Source of the DNA: CAZVEV01 sp964625865
Lineage (GTDB): Bacteria; Planctomycetota; Phycisphaerae; SM23-33
Reading direction: 5' to 3'
DNA length: 29,249 bases
Assembly: GCA_964625865.1 (NCBI GenBank)
Contig: CAZVEV010000043.1
Span: 1-29,249 of the forward strand
The notes under the pieces were generated by a model. That model was not told the DNA's origin, did no database searches, and worked only from the letters and a program-made list of their open reading frames with translations. Position 1 is the first letter of the stretch. The number at the start of each line of letters is the position of its first letter. This document shows positions 21,816 through 29,237 of this stretch, piece by piece. The position numbers and the translations under genes are program-made.

Positions 21816-23104
21816 CTACATCGCACACCCGTCGTCGGGCCCGCCGTCCATGGCGCAGGTTCCGCCGCCGGAACTGCTGTCGAGGGAGCAGGTTCCGCCG
21901 GCTGGGACGTTACGCTGAAGGGCCTTGCGGTTGTACGGGAGCTTCATCAGCAGCATGCCCATCATGCACGTGTTGGACACGCCCGCAAACAGCAGGCCCG
22001 AGCCGACGAAGATCGGGATCGCCAGGAACCCGGGATGCACCAGCAGGCCCAGGAGGCTGCCGAGCAGGACGAGCGTGCCTGCAATCGTGCGGATCTGGCG
22101 CTCCAGTGAGACCGGGACCTTCTCGCGAATGACCGGGGCGCCGGCCTTTTGCCACGCCTTGATCCCGCCGGCCATGACGGTGACCCGGCCGGCCCCTCCG
22201 GCGGCCAGGATGCCGGCCGCCATCGACGCCCGATTGCCGGACAGGCACGAGAGGATAAGCCGCTCGGATCCGACGACCTCTCCCAGTCGGCCGGCCAGCG
22301 TGTCCAGCGGGATGTTGATGGACTGCGCGATGCGGACGCCTCGAAACTCCTCCGGGCGGCGGACGTCGAGGATCTGCCATCCCGCCTCCTGCGACTCGAG
22401 CCGCCGGCGCGCCTCGTCGACCGAGATGGTCTCGATCTCGCGGGCCGAGCCTTCGCGGTTGATCTGGATGATGGCGTCCATGTTGAACGGTTTGGCAAGA
22501 ACCTTCGCCCGGGCCGTGGCGCAGAACGCATCGCGGTCGGCCTCAATCATGAAGGGATTGCTCGCCTTCTCCCGGCCGATGGTCGACGTCGTGTTGCCTT
22601 TGTAGTCGTGAGCGGGATAGACGACCGTCTGGTCGGGCAACTCCTTGAGCCTGGCCAGCGTGTCGAACATGTCCTCGGGGGACCCGTTCTGGAAGTCCGT
22701 TCGCCCGACGGCGCCGATCAGCAGGACGTCGCCGGTGAAGACCGCTCCGCCGCCGACAAGAGCGATGCTGTCGTCGGTGTGGCCCGGGGCGGGGGTAACC
22801 TCGACAGACGCCTGGCCGAAGCTGACGGTGTCGCCCCGGCCGACCTTCTGCACGTCCAGCGAGGACACCGCATTGGCGGACATGATGATGGGGCAATCGG
22901 CTTCGCCGCCGACGAGAGATGGTCCGCGTGCGTGTGCGTGTCGATCACCGCCTTCAGCGCGAGGCCGCCGGCGGCGAGGTGGTCGCGATAGGTCTGGACC
23001 TTCGTGATGTGCGGATCGATCAGAACCGCCTGCTTGTCCGATTCCAGGATGTATGACATGCAGTATCCGGCCTGGAACTGCTTGACGGAGAACGTGTTTT
23101 GCAT
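21816..23104 (-). pseudogene. Frameshifted MBL-fold/rhodanese/membrane fusion protein with Cys-rich tail
   Basis: The coding content is split over two frames. The first begins at ATG 23104 (MQNTFSVKQFQAGYCMSYIL) and holds the metallo-beta-lactamase metal motif THTHADHLSSA. At about 22893-22925 the homology moves by one base into a second frame, EADCPIIMSANAV onward. This frame carries PAPGHTDDSIAL, FTGDVLL and PAHDYKG (persulfide-dioxygenase/ETHE1-like). After that comes a rhodanese domain with active Cys in LSCLSGNRASMA, then two hydrophobic helices like the YgaP/DUF2892 tail, and finally a Cys/Gly-rich C-terminus (GTCSLDSSSGGGTCAM...). If intact it would handle persulfide or sulfane sulfur at the membrane. 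The spacing suggests a small deletion of one or a few bases. A sequencing error cannot be excluded. Confidence 0.85.
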
Positions 23105-23197
23105 GGCTGGACCCTTTCGCCCGGTGGCTATGACCCGTGTTCGAGGCGCCTGTGTCGTCCAGGCAACTTGACCCATTTCGGCGCCGCACCGCTTTCA

Positions 23198-23226
23198 ATT
23201 CTATGCGCGGCGAGTTCTTAAGCCAA
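23198..23226 (-). promoter_or_regulatory. Promoter of the MBL/rhodanese gene
   Basis: On the minus strand TTGGCT (23226-23221; 4 of 6) and TAGAAT (23203-23198; 5 of 6) are separated by 17 nt. Transcription would start near 23191, giving a leader of about 87 nt. Confidence 0.58.
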
Positions 23227-23326
23227 GTCGCCGACAGGGTTTTTCTCCGCTGTGCGATCAGCGGGACCTTCTTTCGCACAGGAACTTATAGCGATTGTGA
23301 TCAGCAAATGCGCCCTGTGCACGGAC

Positions 23327-24196
23327 TCATTCTCCATCGGAGCGTTCGGGACCTCCGGTCCCGTGCTGGCCACTGAAGTGGCCAGCCCCATTGCGCGCTG
23401 AGTTGCGGAAATCTCCTTCGCCCACTTCCGCGCGGGCAACCGGGATCTGCACTTCGCTGTACTTCAGCCACCAGGGCATGAAGGGCGAGTTGTAGGCCAG
23501 CACGCGGGGCATGCCCGCGGGGCGCCACTCGGGATTCTCGGCCAACCAGTCGCGAAGCTCCGCGAAAGCCCTGCGAAACTTCGATTCGAAGTACGCGCCT
23601 TTGACGCCGACCGACACCACGTTGACGGGCTCCTCGTCGCCGACGGCGACGGAGCCGAATCGCCCCGCCTGGTCCTGGCCGACGCGGCGGTAGAGGAACG
23701 CCATCGCCCCCGTCCGCTCGGGGGCGTCGGCGCCGGAGTCGTACTCCATCACGACCGGTGCGGTCATGGCGATGTCACGCTTCTGGATGTGGCGGAACAG
23801 GGCCATGAAGCGCCTGTTGCTTCCGCCGGCGTCGCGGGCCCAGGCGGTACGGACCGACGGGTAGGTCTTGATGCGAATCACGCCGGGGGCCGACGGACGC
23901 GGCCAGCCCTCCGGCAAGGGGGCTTCGGTGACGATCTTGAACCAGCGGGCGTCTCTGGCGCGGTCGGTGGCGACGGCCAGGAAGTTGCCTCGCTCGGCGG
24001 GGGGCACCTCCCGGGCGTCGCGGAGGGCTTGGGTGAGGATGAGGGCCGTGTCGCTGTCGGCCGGTTCGCCCGCCAGTTCGAAGTGGAGTTCTCTCATCGC
24101 AGTCGCTTCGTCGATGCGCGGGCGCAGAAACGAGCACCCGGCCAGCGCCGTCAGCGACGCCAGGGCCGCGACGGGCAGTATCATGTCGTATCTCAT
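23327..24196 (-). CDS. SOUL heme-binding family lipoprotein
   Basis: 289-residue lipoprotein. The signal peptide ends in a good lipobox, LAGC, with Cys21 as the lipidated residue, so it is membrane-anchored and faces the periplasm. The C-terminal two-thirds is a SOUL/HBP domain, recognisable from TYPSVRTAWA, NRRFMALFRHIQKRDIAMTA followed by PVVMEY, and PFMPWWLKYSEVQIPVA. SOUL proteins bind heme or tetrapyrroles in characterised cases; planctomycetes encode many of unknown role. ATG at 24196 has AAAGG about 9 nt upstream. The last 20 or so residues after QIPVARAEVGEGDF are translated through a palindromic repeat (AGHFSGQ), so the C-terminus has probably been replaced or extended by repeat insertion. 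Confidence 0.88.
   Translation of the reverse strand: MRYDMILPVAALASLTALAGCSFLRPRIDEATAMRELHFELAGEPADSDTALILTQALRDAREVPPAERGNFLAVATDRARDARWFKIVTEAPLPEGWPRPSAPGVIRIKTYPSVRTAWARDAGGSNRRFMALFRHIQKRDIAMTAPVVMEYDSGADAPERTGAMAFLYRRVGQDQAGRFGSVAVGDEEPVNVVSVGVKGAYFESKFRRAFAELRDWLAENPEWRPAGMPRVLAYNSPFMPWWLKYSEVQIPVARAEVGEGDFRNSARNGAGHFSGQHGTGGPERSDGE
23365..23386. repeat. Palindromic repeat family C, copy 1 (inside SOUL gene end)
   Basis: The perfect 10-bp-arm palindrome GCTGGCCACT, GA, AGTGGCCAGC lies within the 3' end of the SOUL lipoprotein gene. It is preceded by a small hairpin (GGGACC, TCC, GGTCCC at 23348-23362). The identical palindrome recurs at 26240-26261. Confidence 0.85.
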
Positions 24197-24240
24197 GGTG
24201 TGACCTTTCGCTTGGGATTGCAGGAGTTCCCGTTCACATC

Positions 24241-24246
24241 ATTCTA
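24241..24246 (-). promoter_or_regulatory. Possible -10 box of the SOUL gene
   Basis: TAGAAT on the minus strand (5 of 6) lies 45 nt before the SOUL start codon, in the 110-nt divergent region. No convincing -35 was seen. It sits back to back with the promoter at 24269-24297. Confidence 0.35.
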
Positions 24247-24268
24247 TGCAGCCGCCCCGGCCGATGGT

Positions 24269-24297
24269 TTGTCTTGAAACGGGCGGGCCGGTATACT
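24269..24297 (+). promoter_or_regulatory. Promoter giving a near-leaderless transcript
   Basis: TTGTCT at 24269-24274 (4 of 6), a 17-nt spacer, then TATACT at 24292-24297 (5 of 6). The predicted start is about 24304, only 3 nt before the ATG at 24307. No ribosome binding site is present. Confidence 0.62.
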
Positions 24298-24306
24298 GCG
24301 GGCACT

Positions 24307-24969
24307 ATGCAACCTACAATTATTTATATCATCGTCGGGGTCATCCTGTTCATCGCTGGAATCGCCGTGCTGGCGCGCCGTTTTGACAAGAAGCGCACCG
24401 CCGCCCTTGAGGACGTGGCCGGGCGGCTCGGGCTGGATTTCTATCCCAAGGGCGGGGACATCTCGCCGGAGGCGCTGTCGGTGTTCGACCTGTTCTCGCG
24501 GGGCCACACCAAGCGGGTCAAGAACGCGATGACCGGCCCGCTGGGCGACGCGGAGGCGGCGATCTTCGACTACGCGTACACGACGGGGCATGGCAAGAAC
24601 CGGACGACGCACAGTCAGACCGTCGCGATGTTCGATATGCCGGGCCTGGCCCTGCCGAACTTCATCCTCAAGCCCGAGAACATCTTCCACAAGATCGGCG
24701 GGGTGTTCGGCTACCAGGACATCGACTTCGACGACCATCCGAAGTTCTCGAAGCAGTATCTCCTTCGCGGAGCCGACGAGGAGGCGATTCGCCAGGTGTT
24801 CGGCGAGGAGGTGCTGATGCACTTCGACCTGTACAAGGGCCTGTGCGTCGAGGCCGCCGGCCAGCGGCTGATGGTCTACCGCGGCTCGCGGAGGGTCAAG
24901 CCGGCCGACCTCCGCAACTTCGTCGACGACGCCCGCGACGTGCTCGACCTGTTCTGCGAGCAGGCGTAG
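24307..24969 (+). CDS. Conserved membrane-anchored protein of unknown function
   Basis: 220-residue protein with one N-terminal hydrophobic helix (residues 5-23, IIYIIVGVILFIAGIAVLA) followed by RRFDKKR, so the rest probably lies in the cytoplasm. The soluble part has a pattern I recall from a conserved hypothetical family: THSQTVAMF, LALPNFILKPENIFHKIG, DIDFDDHPKFSKQYLLRGAD and EEAIRQVFGEEVL. No enzymatic motif is evident. ATG at 24307 is chosen because the hydrophobic helix starts there and the promoter ends 10 nt before it. The HDAC-like gene starts 20 nt downstream and is probably cotranscribed. Confidence 0.8.
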   Translation: MQPTIIYIIVGVILFIAGIAVLARRFDKKRTAALEDVAGRLGLDFYPKGGDISPEALSVFDLFSRGHTKRVKNAMTGPLGDAEAAIFDYAYTTGHGKNRTTHSQTVAMFDMPGLALPNFILKPENIFHKIGGVFGYQDIDFDDHPKFSKQYLLRGADEEAIRQVFGEEVLMHFDLYKGLCVEAAGQRLMVYRGSRRVKPADLRNFVDDARDVLDLFCEQA

Positions 24970-24989
24970 GGAATGGAGGAACGAACGTG

Positions 24990-26096
24990 ATGCACTGGCC
25001 CGTGATGACGCCTGCCGCGATGCTGGTCGCCGCGTGCGTGCTGGCCGGCGGGTGTACGGCGTCCTCGGGTGCACCTGAACAGCAATCGCAGCCGACGACC
25101 GCTCCGGCCACCGCGAAGCCGGTCGAGCGCAAGGAGCCCAGGGACGTGAAGGTCGCTATCGTCTTTCGCAAGGAATACGAGATCAGCCTCGGCGGGCTGG
25201 AGAAGGTCCACCCGTTCGACATTCACAAGTATGGCAAGATCCACAAGCAGTTGCTCAAGAAGCGCCTGCTCCGCCGCGCCGACACGTATGAGCCCGAGCC
25301 GATCGCCCAGGCCGACCTGCTCCGCGTCCACGTGCCCAAGTACATCGAGAGCCTCAAGAGCCCGCGCGCCGCGGCAACGTACATCGAGATGCCCCTGGTG
25401 GCCGCCTTGCCGGCCGGCACGCTCGAAGGCGGCATCATCACGCCGTTTCGCTACGCCACCGGCGGGACGCTGCTGGCGGCACGCCTCGCGCTGAAAACCG
25501 GCGCCGCGGTCAACATCGGCGGCGGGTTCCATCACGCCAAGCCCACCAGCGGCGAGGGCTTCTGCGTCTTTGCCGACATCCCCGTCGCCATCCGCGTCCT
25601 GCAGGCCGAAAAGCTCATCACGCGGGCGCTGATCGTCGACGTGGACGTGCACCAGGGCAACGGGACGGCGGTCTGCCTCGCCGGCGACGAGACGACCTAC
25701 ACCTTCTCGATGCACCAGCGCGACATCTACCCGATCCCCAAGGAAACCGGCGACCTGGACATCAATCTGGAATCCGGCACGACCGACGAGGCGTTCCTGA
25801 AGATCCTCGCCGCCAACCTGCCCAAGCTGTTCGCCGCCGCCAAGCCCGACATCGTCTTCATCGTCGCCGGCTGCGATACGCTCAAGGGCGACCCGCTGGC
25901 CTCGCTGGAGATGACGGTCGACGGCATCGTCAAGCGCGACGCGATGATCGTCGACGCCTGCGTCAAGCGGGGCGTCCCTGCCGTGATGACCCTCGCCGGC
26001 GGCTACAGCAAGCTCGCCTGGGGCGCCCAGTACAAATCCATCGCCAATCTGATCGCCACCCACGGCCTGCACCGCAAGCCCCGAGAGGGACGGTAG
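24990..26096 (+). CDS. Histone deacetylase-fold enzyme with lipoprotein signal (class IV/HDAC11-like)
   Basis: 368-residue zinc amidohydrolase of the histone deacetylase/acetylpolyamine amidohydrolase superfamily. Catalytic His pair H181-H182 (GGGFHHAKP), zinc ligands D219 and H221 (DVDVHQGNGT) and D301 (LKGDPLAS), and transition-state Tyr339 (GGYS) are all present. HPFDIHKYGKIHKQL near residues 74-88 resembles class IV (HDAC11-like) proteins. The N-terminus is a lipoprotein-like signal, MLVAACVLAGGC, with Cys22 followed by a Pro/Thr/Ala linker, so the enzyme is probably anchored outside the cytoplasm. The -3 residue is Ala, which is not ideal for a lipobox. GGAGGA lies 9 nt before ATG 24990; a GTG at 24987 is equally in frame. 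Confidence 0.88.
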   Translation: MHWPVMTPAAMLVAACVLAGGCTASSGAPEQQSQPTTAPATAKPVERKEPRDVKVAIVFRKEYEISLGGLEKVHPFDIHKYGKIHKQLLKKRLLRRADTYEPEPIAQADLLRVHVPKYIESLKSPRAAATYIEMPLVAALPAGTLEGGIITPFRYATGGTLLAARLALKTGAAVNIGGGFHHAKPTSGEGFCVFADIPVAIRVLQAEKLITRALIVDVDVHQGNGTAVCLAGDETTYTFSMHQRDIYPIPKETGDLDINLESGTTDEAFLKILAANLPKLFAAAKPDIVFIVAGCDTLKGDPLASLEMTVDGIVKRDAMIVDACVKRGVPAVMTLAGGYSKLAWGAQYKSIANLIATHGLHRKPREGR

Positions 26097-26097
26097 C

Positions 26098-26145
26098 GGG
26101 CCCCGAAGGGGGCCTGAGCGGGGTGCCGTGGGCTGCGGCGCAGCC
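26098..26145 (+). terminator. Hairpins after the HDAC-like gene
   Basis: A GC-rich stem of about 7 bp (GGGCCCC, GAAG, GGGGCCT; 26098-26115) starts 2 nt after the stop codon. A second stem (GGCTGC, GGC, GCAGCC) lies near 26131-26145. No T-run follows. Termination is plausible but not certain. Confidence 0.5.
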
Positions 26146-26215
26146 GCAACCACGCATTGTCGCCTGCGGGGCGCGCGAAACAGATGAGATTGCGTGCGGA
26201 CGCACGATCCCACCG

Positions 26216-26237
26216 TGCGGAGCCCGGGAGGGCTCCG
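26216..26237. repeat. GC-rich hairpin preceding repeat family C copy 2
   Basis: GCGGAGCCC, GGGA, GGGCTCCGC forms a 9-bp stem directly before the GCTGGCCACT palindrome. The same order (hairpin, then palindrome) is seen at 23348-23386 with a different hairpin sequence, which suggests a modular repeat. Confidence 0.7.
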
Positions 26238-26239
26238 CT

Positions 26240-26261
26240 GCTGGCCACTGAAGTGGCCAGC
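26240..26261. repeat. Palindromic repeat family C, copy 2
   Basis: GCTGGCCACT, GA, AGTGGCCAGC, identical to the copy at 23365-23386 and followed by the same CCCC. It lies between the convergent HDAC-like and Gfo/Idh genes. Confidence 0.85.
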
Positions 26262-26283
26262 CCCTCTTGTGCGCACTGTCGGG

Positions 26284-26305
26284 ACTGGTCACTTCAGTGA
26301 CCAGT
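26284..26305. repeat. Palindromic repeat family C variant, copy 3
   Basis: ACTGGTCACT, TC, AGTGACCAGT: same length and layout as the other two copies, but the centre is TC instead of GA and the arms have a compensated base change (GGCC to GGTC/GACC). Paired substitutions in both arms indicate that the palindrome itself is maintained. Confidence 0.8.
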
Positions 26306-26337
26306 TATCCGGCGAACGGTCTTCCGCGCCGCGTCGC

Positions 26338-27723
26338 TTACAGCGACCAGCCCTTGCGGTAGGGCGGGTCGAGGTGCTTGTTGGCCTCGGTGCTGTTGGT
26401 GAAGCGCATGGCCTTGGCGTCGTACTCGAGCTTCTTGCCGCCCATGCGGATCGCGATCATGCCCAGCAGGCCGATCTCGGTCATCGTCCCGCCGTACTCG
26501 AAGTTCGACCCGGCGGGTTTGTTGGTCCGGATCGAGTTGACCCAGTCCCAGTGATGGCCCTTGCCTCGCGGCAGGCGCTCGACGGTCTTGGCGGGCATCT
26601 CGTAGGCCTTCATCGCCGCTTCCGGGATGATCCGCGCCCCGCCGGCGCCGTGCGAGCCGTGCTGGATCGCCAGCCCGTTGTCGCCCAGCAGGATCCCGCC
26701 GACTCCCGGCGGGCGGCGATTCGCTTCCAGCATCTTCGGCTTGGGGATCGTAATCGACCCGTCGTGCCAGACCACCTTCATCGCCTTGCGCTTGCCCTTG
26801 GCCGGGAACTCCCAGGTGATCTTCGCGCCGGAGGGGTAGCATGGCTCGTGCTTGACCGGGTCGTAATCGACGGTGTCGGCCTGCACGGTGGTGGGCAGGT
26901 CCAGGTCGAGGGCCCAGAACGTCGGGTCCAGGACGTGGCAGATCCAGTCGCCGATCGTCCCCGTGCCGAAGTGCGTCCACCCGCGCCAGTTCCACGGATG
27001 GTAGAACGGCTTGTAGTCGTGGTGCTGCGCCGGTCCCAGCCAGAGGTCCCAGTTGACGTGCTCGGGGATGTCGAACTTCTGCTTGAGCTTGGGCAACTCG
27101 CGGATCTGGCAGTACACGTTCTTGAAGGCCCCGCACCCGAGGTGCGCCTCGGTGACGTTGCCGATCGCCCCGTCGGCGACCCATTCCTTGACCAGGCGCA
27201 TGTGTTCTGAGGCGTGGCCCTGGTTGCCCACCTGCGTGATGACCTTGTGTTCGAGGGCGGCCTTGCGAAGGGCGCGGACCTCGGCGACCGAGTGCGTCAG
27301 GGGCTTTTCGCAGTATACGTGCTTGCCGCGCTTGATCGCGTCCATGCAGGCCACCGCATGGGTGTGGTCCGGCGTGCCGACGATCACCGCGTCGGTGTCC
27401 TTGTCGAGTTCATCAAGCATCTTGCGGAAGTCGGCGTACTTCTTGGCCTTGGCGAACCGCTTGAAGTTGCCCGCCGCCCGCTTGGGGTCGATGTCGCACA
27501 GGCCGATGATGTTGCACCCCTCGATGCGCGCCACGCCGCCGATGTCCGAGCCCGCGCGCCCGCCGGCGCCCACCGACACGACGTTCAACTGGTTGCTCGG
27601 CGGCGTCTTGCCCGTCCGCGCCTCGCCCAGGACGCAACTGGGTACGATCGTAAACGCCGCCGCCCCCGCGCCCGCGGCGCCCAGGAAATGCCTTCGATTC
27701 AACGTCCTGCCGAGTTTGCTCAT
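26338..27723 (-). CDS. Tat-exported Gfo/Idh/MocA family oxidoreductase
   Basis: 461-residue NAD(P)-dependent oxidoreductase family protein. The N-terminus carries a twin-arginine signal, LNRRHFLGAAGAGAAAF (R10-R11), so it is exported folded. The Rossmann part starts at NVVSVGAGGRAGSD (about 47-60), and the catalytic-site motif EKPLTHSV contains the conserved Lys. WNWRGWTHFGTGTIGDWICH and the late DWVNSIRTNKPAGSNFEYG match the planctomycete secreted subfamily, thought to act on sugars or cyclitols. ATG at 27723 has GGAG 7 nt upstream. It stands alone, divergent from the MFS transporter gene. The substrate is unknown. Confidence 0.93.
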   Translation of the reverse strand: MSKLGRTLNRRHFLGAAGAGAAAFTIVPSCVLGEARTGKTPPSNQLNVVSVGAGGRAGSDIGGVARIEGCNIIGLCDIDPKRAAGNFKRFAKAKKYADFRKMLDELDKDTDAVIVGTPDHTHAVACMDAIKRGKHVYCEKPLTHSVAEVRALRKAALEHKVITQVGNQGHASEHMRLVKEWVADGAIGNVTEAHLGCGAFKNVYCQIRELPKLKQKFDIPEHVNWDLWLGPAQHHDYKPFYHPWNWRGWTHFGTGTIGDWICHVLDPTFWALDLDLPTTVQADTVDYDPVKHEPCYPSGAKITWEFPAKGKRKAMKVVWHDGSITIPKPKMLEANRRPPGVGGILLGDNGLAIQHGSHGAGGARIIPEAAMKAYEMPAKTVERLPRGKGHHWDWVNSIRTNKPAGSNFEYGGTMTEIGLLGMIAIRMGGKKLEYDAKAMRFTNSTEANKHLDPPYRKGWSL

Positions 27724-27788
27724 CGTCTGTCTCCGACTGGTAAACGTCCTTCTGCGCCCGCAGCGCCTCGCCGCGAAGGCGAATACGT

Positions 27789-27794
27789 ACTATA
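27789..27794 (-). promoter_or_regulatory. Possible -10 box of the Gfo/Idh gene
   Basis: TATAGT on the minus strand (5 of 6) lies 66 nt before the start codon. No good -35 is seen at the usual distance, so an activator or an alternative sigma factor may be needed. Confidence 0.38.
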
Positions 27795-27873
27795 ACGTCC
27801 GCCCCGGGCGCGGGTGACGCAGGAATATGGTGTGTTCGCATGCGCAGACAACGAGCGTCGATCTGACGATCGA

Positions 27874-27974
27874 CCGCTAAACGGTGCGTGGGCGCGGGAC
27901 GCACAAGCGGACCGTTTGCATTCATCTCGCGCGGACTTCTCGCGTCCTACGACGTTTAGTGCACTGTTTAGCGG
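27874..27974. repeat. Inverted repeat CCGCTAAAC/GTTTAGCGG in divergent promoter region
   Basis: CCGCTAAAC (27874-27882) and its exact complement GTTTAGCGG (27966-27974) bracket 83 nt between two divergent genes. A third GTTTAGT occurs at 27954-27960. This could be a pair of regulator binding sites; the rest of the 320-nt gap shows no gene. Confidence 0.45.
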
Positions 27975-28001
27975 CGGGGCATCGCCTCGCGTGTGTCTCT
28001 C

Positions 28002-28030
28002 TTGCGGGGCGGCGCCGGCGGGCGTAGACT
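28002..28030 (+). promoter_or_regulatory. Promoter giving a short-leader MFS transcript
   Basis: TTGCGG at 28002-28007 (3 of 6), a 17-nt spacer, and TAGACT at 28025-28030 (4 of 6). The expected start near 28037 leaves about 7 nt before the ATG at 28044, too short for a normal ribosome binding site. Confidence 0.45.
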
Positions 28031-28043
28031 CTTTCGCCCTGAG

Positions 28044-29237
28044 ATGACACTGCACCGCCGCGTACTGCTGCTGACGTTTGTCGAGAGCTTTGCCACCATC
28101 CTGGTCGAGCGCGGGGTCTATTTCTACTGTCGCGACCGCCTGGGCTTTACCGACGTGCACAACCTGTGGCTGGCGTTTGCGGGGGGCATCTCGCTGATGT
28201 GCGGGGCGCTGGTCAGCCATGCCGTGTGCAGGCGCCTCGGCGAGCGGCGAATGGTGATGCTGTCGATTGCGGGCCTCGCGATCGTACATGCCCTGCTGGC
28301 CGGGTTTGCCAACGCGACGACCATCTACATCGGGGCGGCCCTGCTGGCGGGCCTGCAGGGGCTCAAGTGGCCCGTCGTCGAGAGCTACATGGGCGCGGGG
28401 CTCGCGCCGGACAAGACGGCGTCGGCGGTGGGGCAGTTCTCGGTCGCCTGGGCGTCGGCGGTTCCACTGGCGATGGTCACGGCCGGGCCTATCATCGCCG
28501 TCTGGCCCGCAGGTCTGTACGCGCTGGCCGGGGCGATCAACCTCTGCAGCCTGCTGGTCGCGTCGCGCCTGCCGGCCGCCCCGGACCACATGCCTCACGA
28601 CCACCCGGACCGCCCCTCGCCGGACCATCTCGACCGTCTGGGCCGCCTGATGGTCGCCAGCCGATGGCTCATGCTTAGCGGATACGCGGCGCTGTTCATC
28701 CTCAGCCCGCTCGTGCCGCGGATTTTCGCGGACCTGGGCTTTGCGGTCTGGCTGGGGACGGCCCTGGCCGGCGTCACCGACGTCGCACGCATGGGGGCCT
28801 TTGCCGTCTTCCAGTTCTGGACGCTGTGGCGCGGGCGAATCGAGCCGCTGGCTGTCTCGTGGGCGGGGATGTGCGGCGGGTTCTTCATGGCTGTCCTCGG
28901 CCCTAACGTCGCGGTCGTGCTGGCCGGCGAGGTCCTGTTCGGGCTCGGCCTGGGCCTGACGTACTACGGGGCGCTGTACTACGCGATGGTCGTCCAGAAC
29001 GCTTCGGTCGACGCGGGGGGCAAGCACGAGGGGCTGATCGGCCTGGGCTTTGCCGTCGGCCCGCTGGTCGGACTCGGCGGGGCCAAGCTCGCGCTGGTCC
29101 TGTCCAGCGACGCCGCCGGCTACACCATCGCCGTTGGCGCCATGTTCGCCGTGGCCGGCATCGCCGCGACGGTGGGATTGTTCCGCAAGCCTGAGCCGGG
29201 TGCGGGTGACGGTGTGGTGGGGTCAGACCTTGATTAG
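28044..29237 (+). CDS. MFS-type transporter
   Basis: 397-residue polytopic membrane protein with a major facilitator-like layout. About six hydrophobic helices (starting VLLLTFVESFATILVERGVY) are followed by a central His/Asp/Pro-rich cytoplasmic loop (residues about 176-195, PDHMPHDHPDRPSPDHLDRL) and further helices to the C-terminus. The loop between helices 2 and 3 has RRLGERR, as in MFS proteins. The substrate is unknown. I chose ATG 28044 because the frame further upstream encodes a non-hydrophobic Arg/Gly-rich stretch. The gene ends 12 nt before the window edge. The His-rich loop might bind metal, but this is speculative. Confidence 0.85.
   Translation: MTLHRRVLLLTFVESFATILVERGVYFYCRDRLGFTDVHNLWLAFAGGISLMCGALVSHAVCRRLGERRMVMLSIAGLAIVHALLAGFANATTIYIGAALLAGLQGLKWPVVESYMGAGLAPDKTASAVGQFSVAWASAVPLAMVTAGPIIAVWPAGLYALAGAINLCSLLVASRLPAAPDHMPHDHPDRPSPDHLDRLGRLMVASRWLMLSGYAALFILSPLVPRIFADLGFAVWLGTALAGVTDVARMGAFAVFQFWTLWRGRIEPLAVSWAGMCGGFFMAVLGPNVAVVLAGEVLFGLGLGLTYYGALYYAMVVQNASVDAGGKHEGLIGLGFAVGPLVGLGGAKLALVLSSDAAGYTIAVGAMFAVAGIAATVGLFRKPEPGAGDGVVGSDLD

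Noticed and set aside
22890..22930. Programmed -1 frameshift in the MBL/rhodanese gene
   Set aside because: No X-XXY-YYZ slippery sequence and no evident downstream pseudoknot; a mutation or sequence error is simpler.
24843..24989. Extended N-terminus of the HDAC-like protein
   Set aside because: The extension overlaps the preceding gene in another frame and is Arg-rich. GGAGGA and a lipoprotein signal support the start at 24990 (or GTG 24987).
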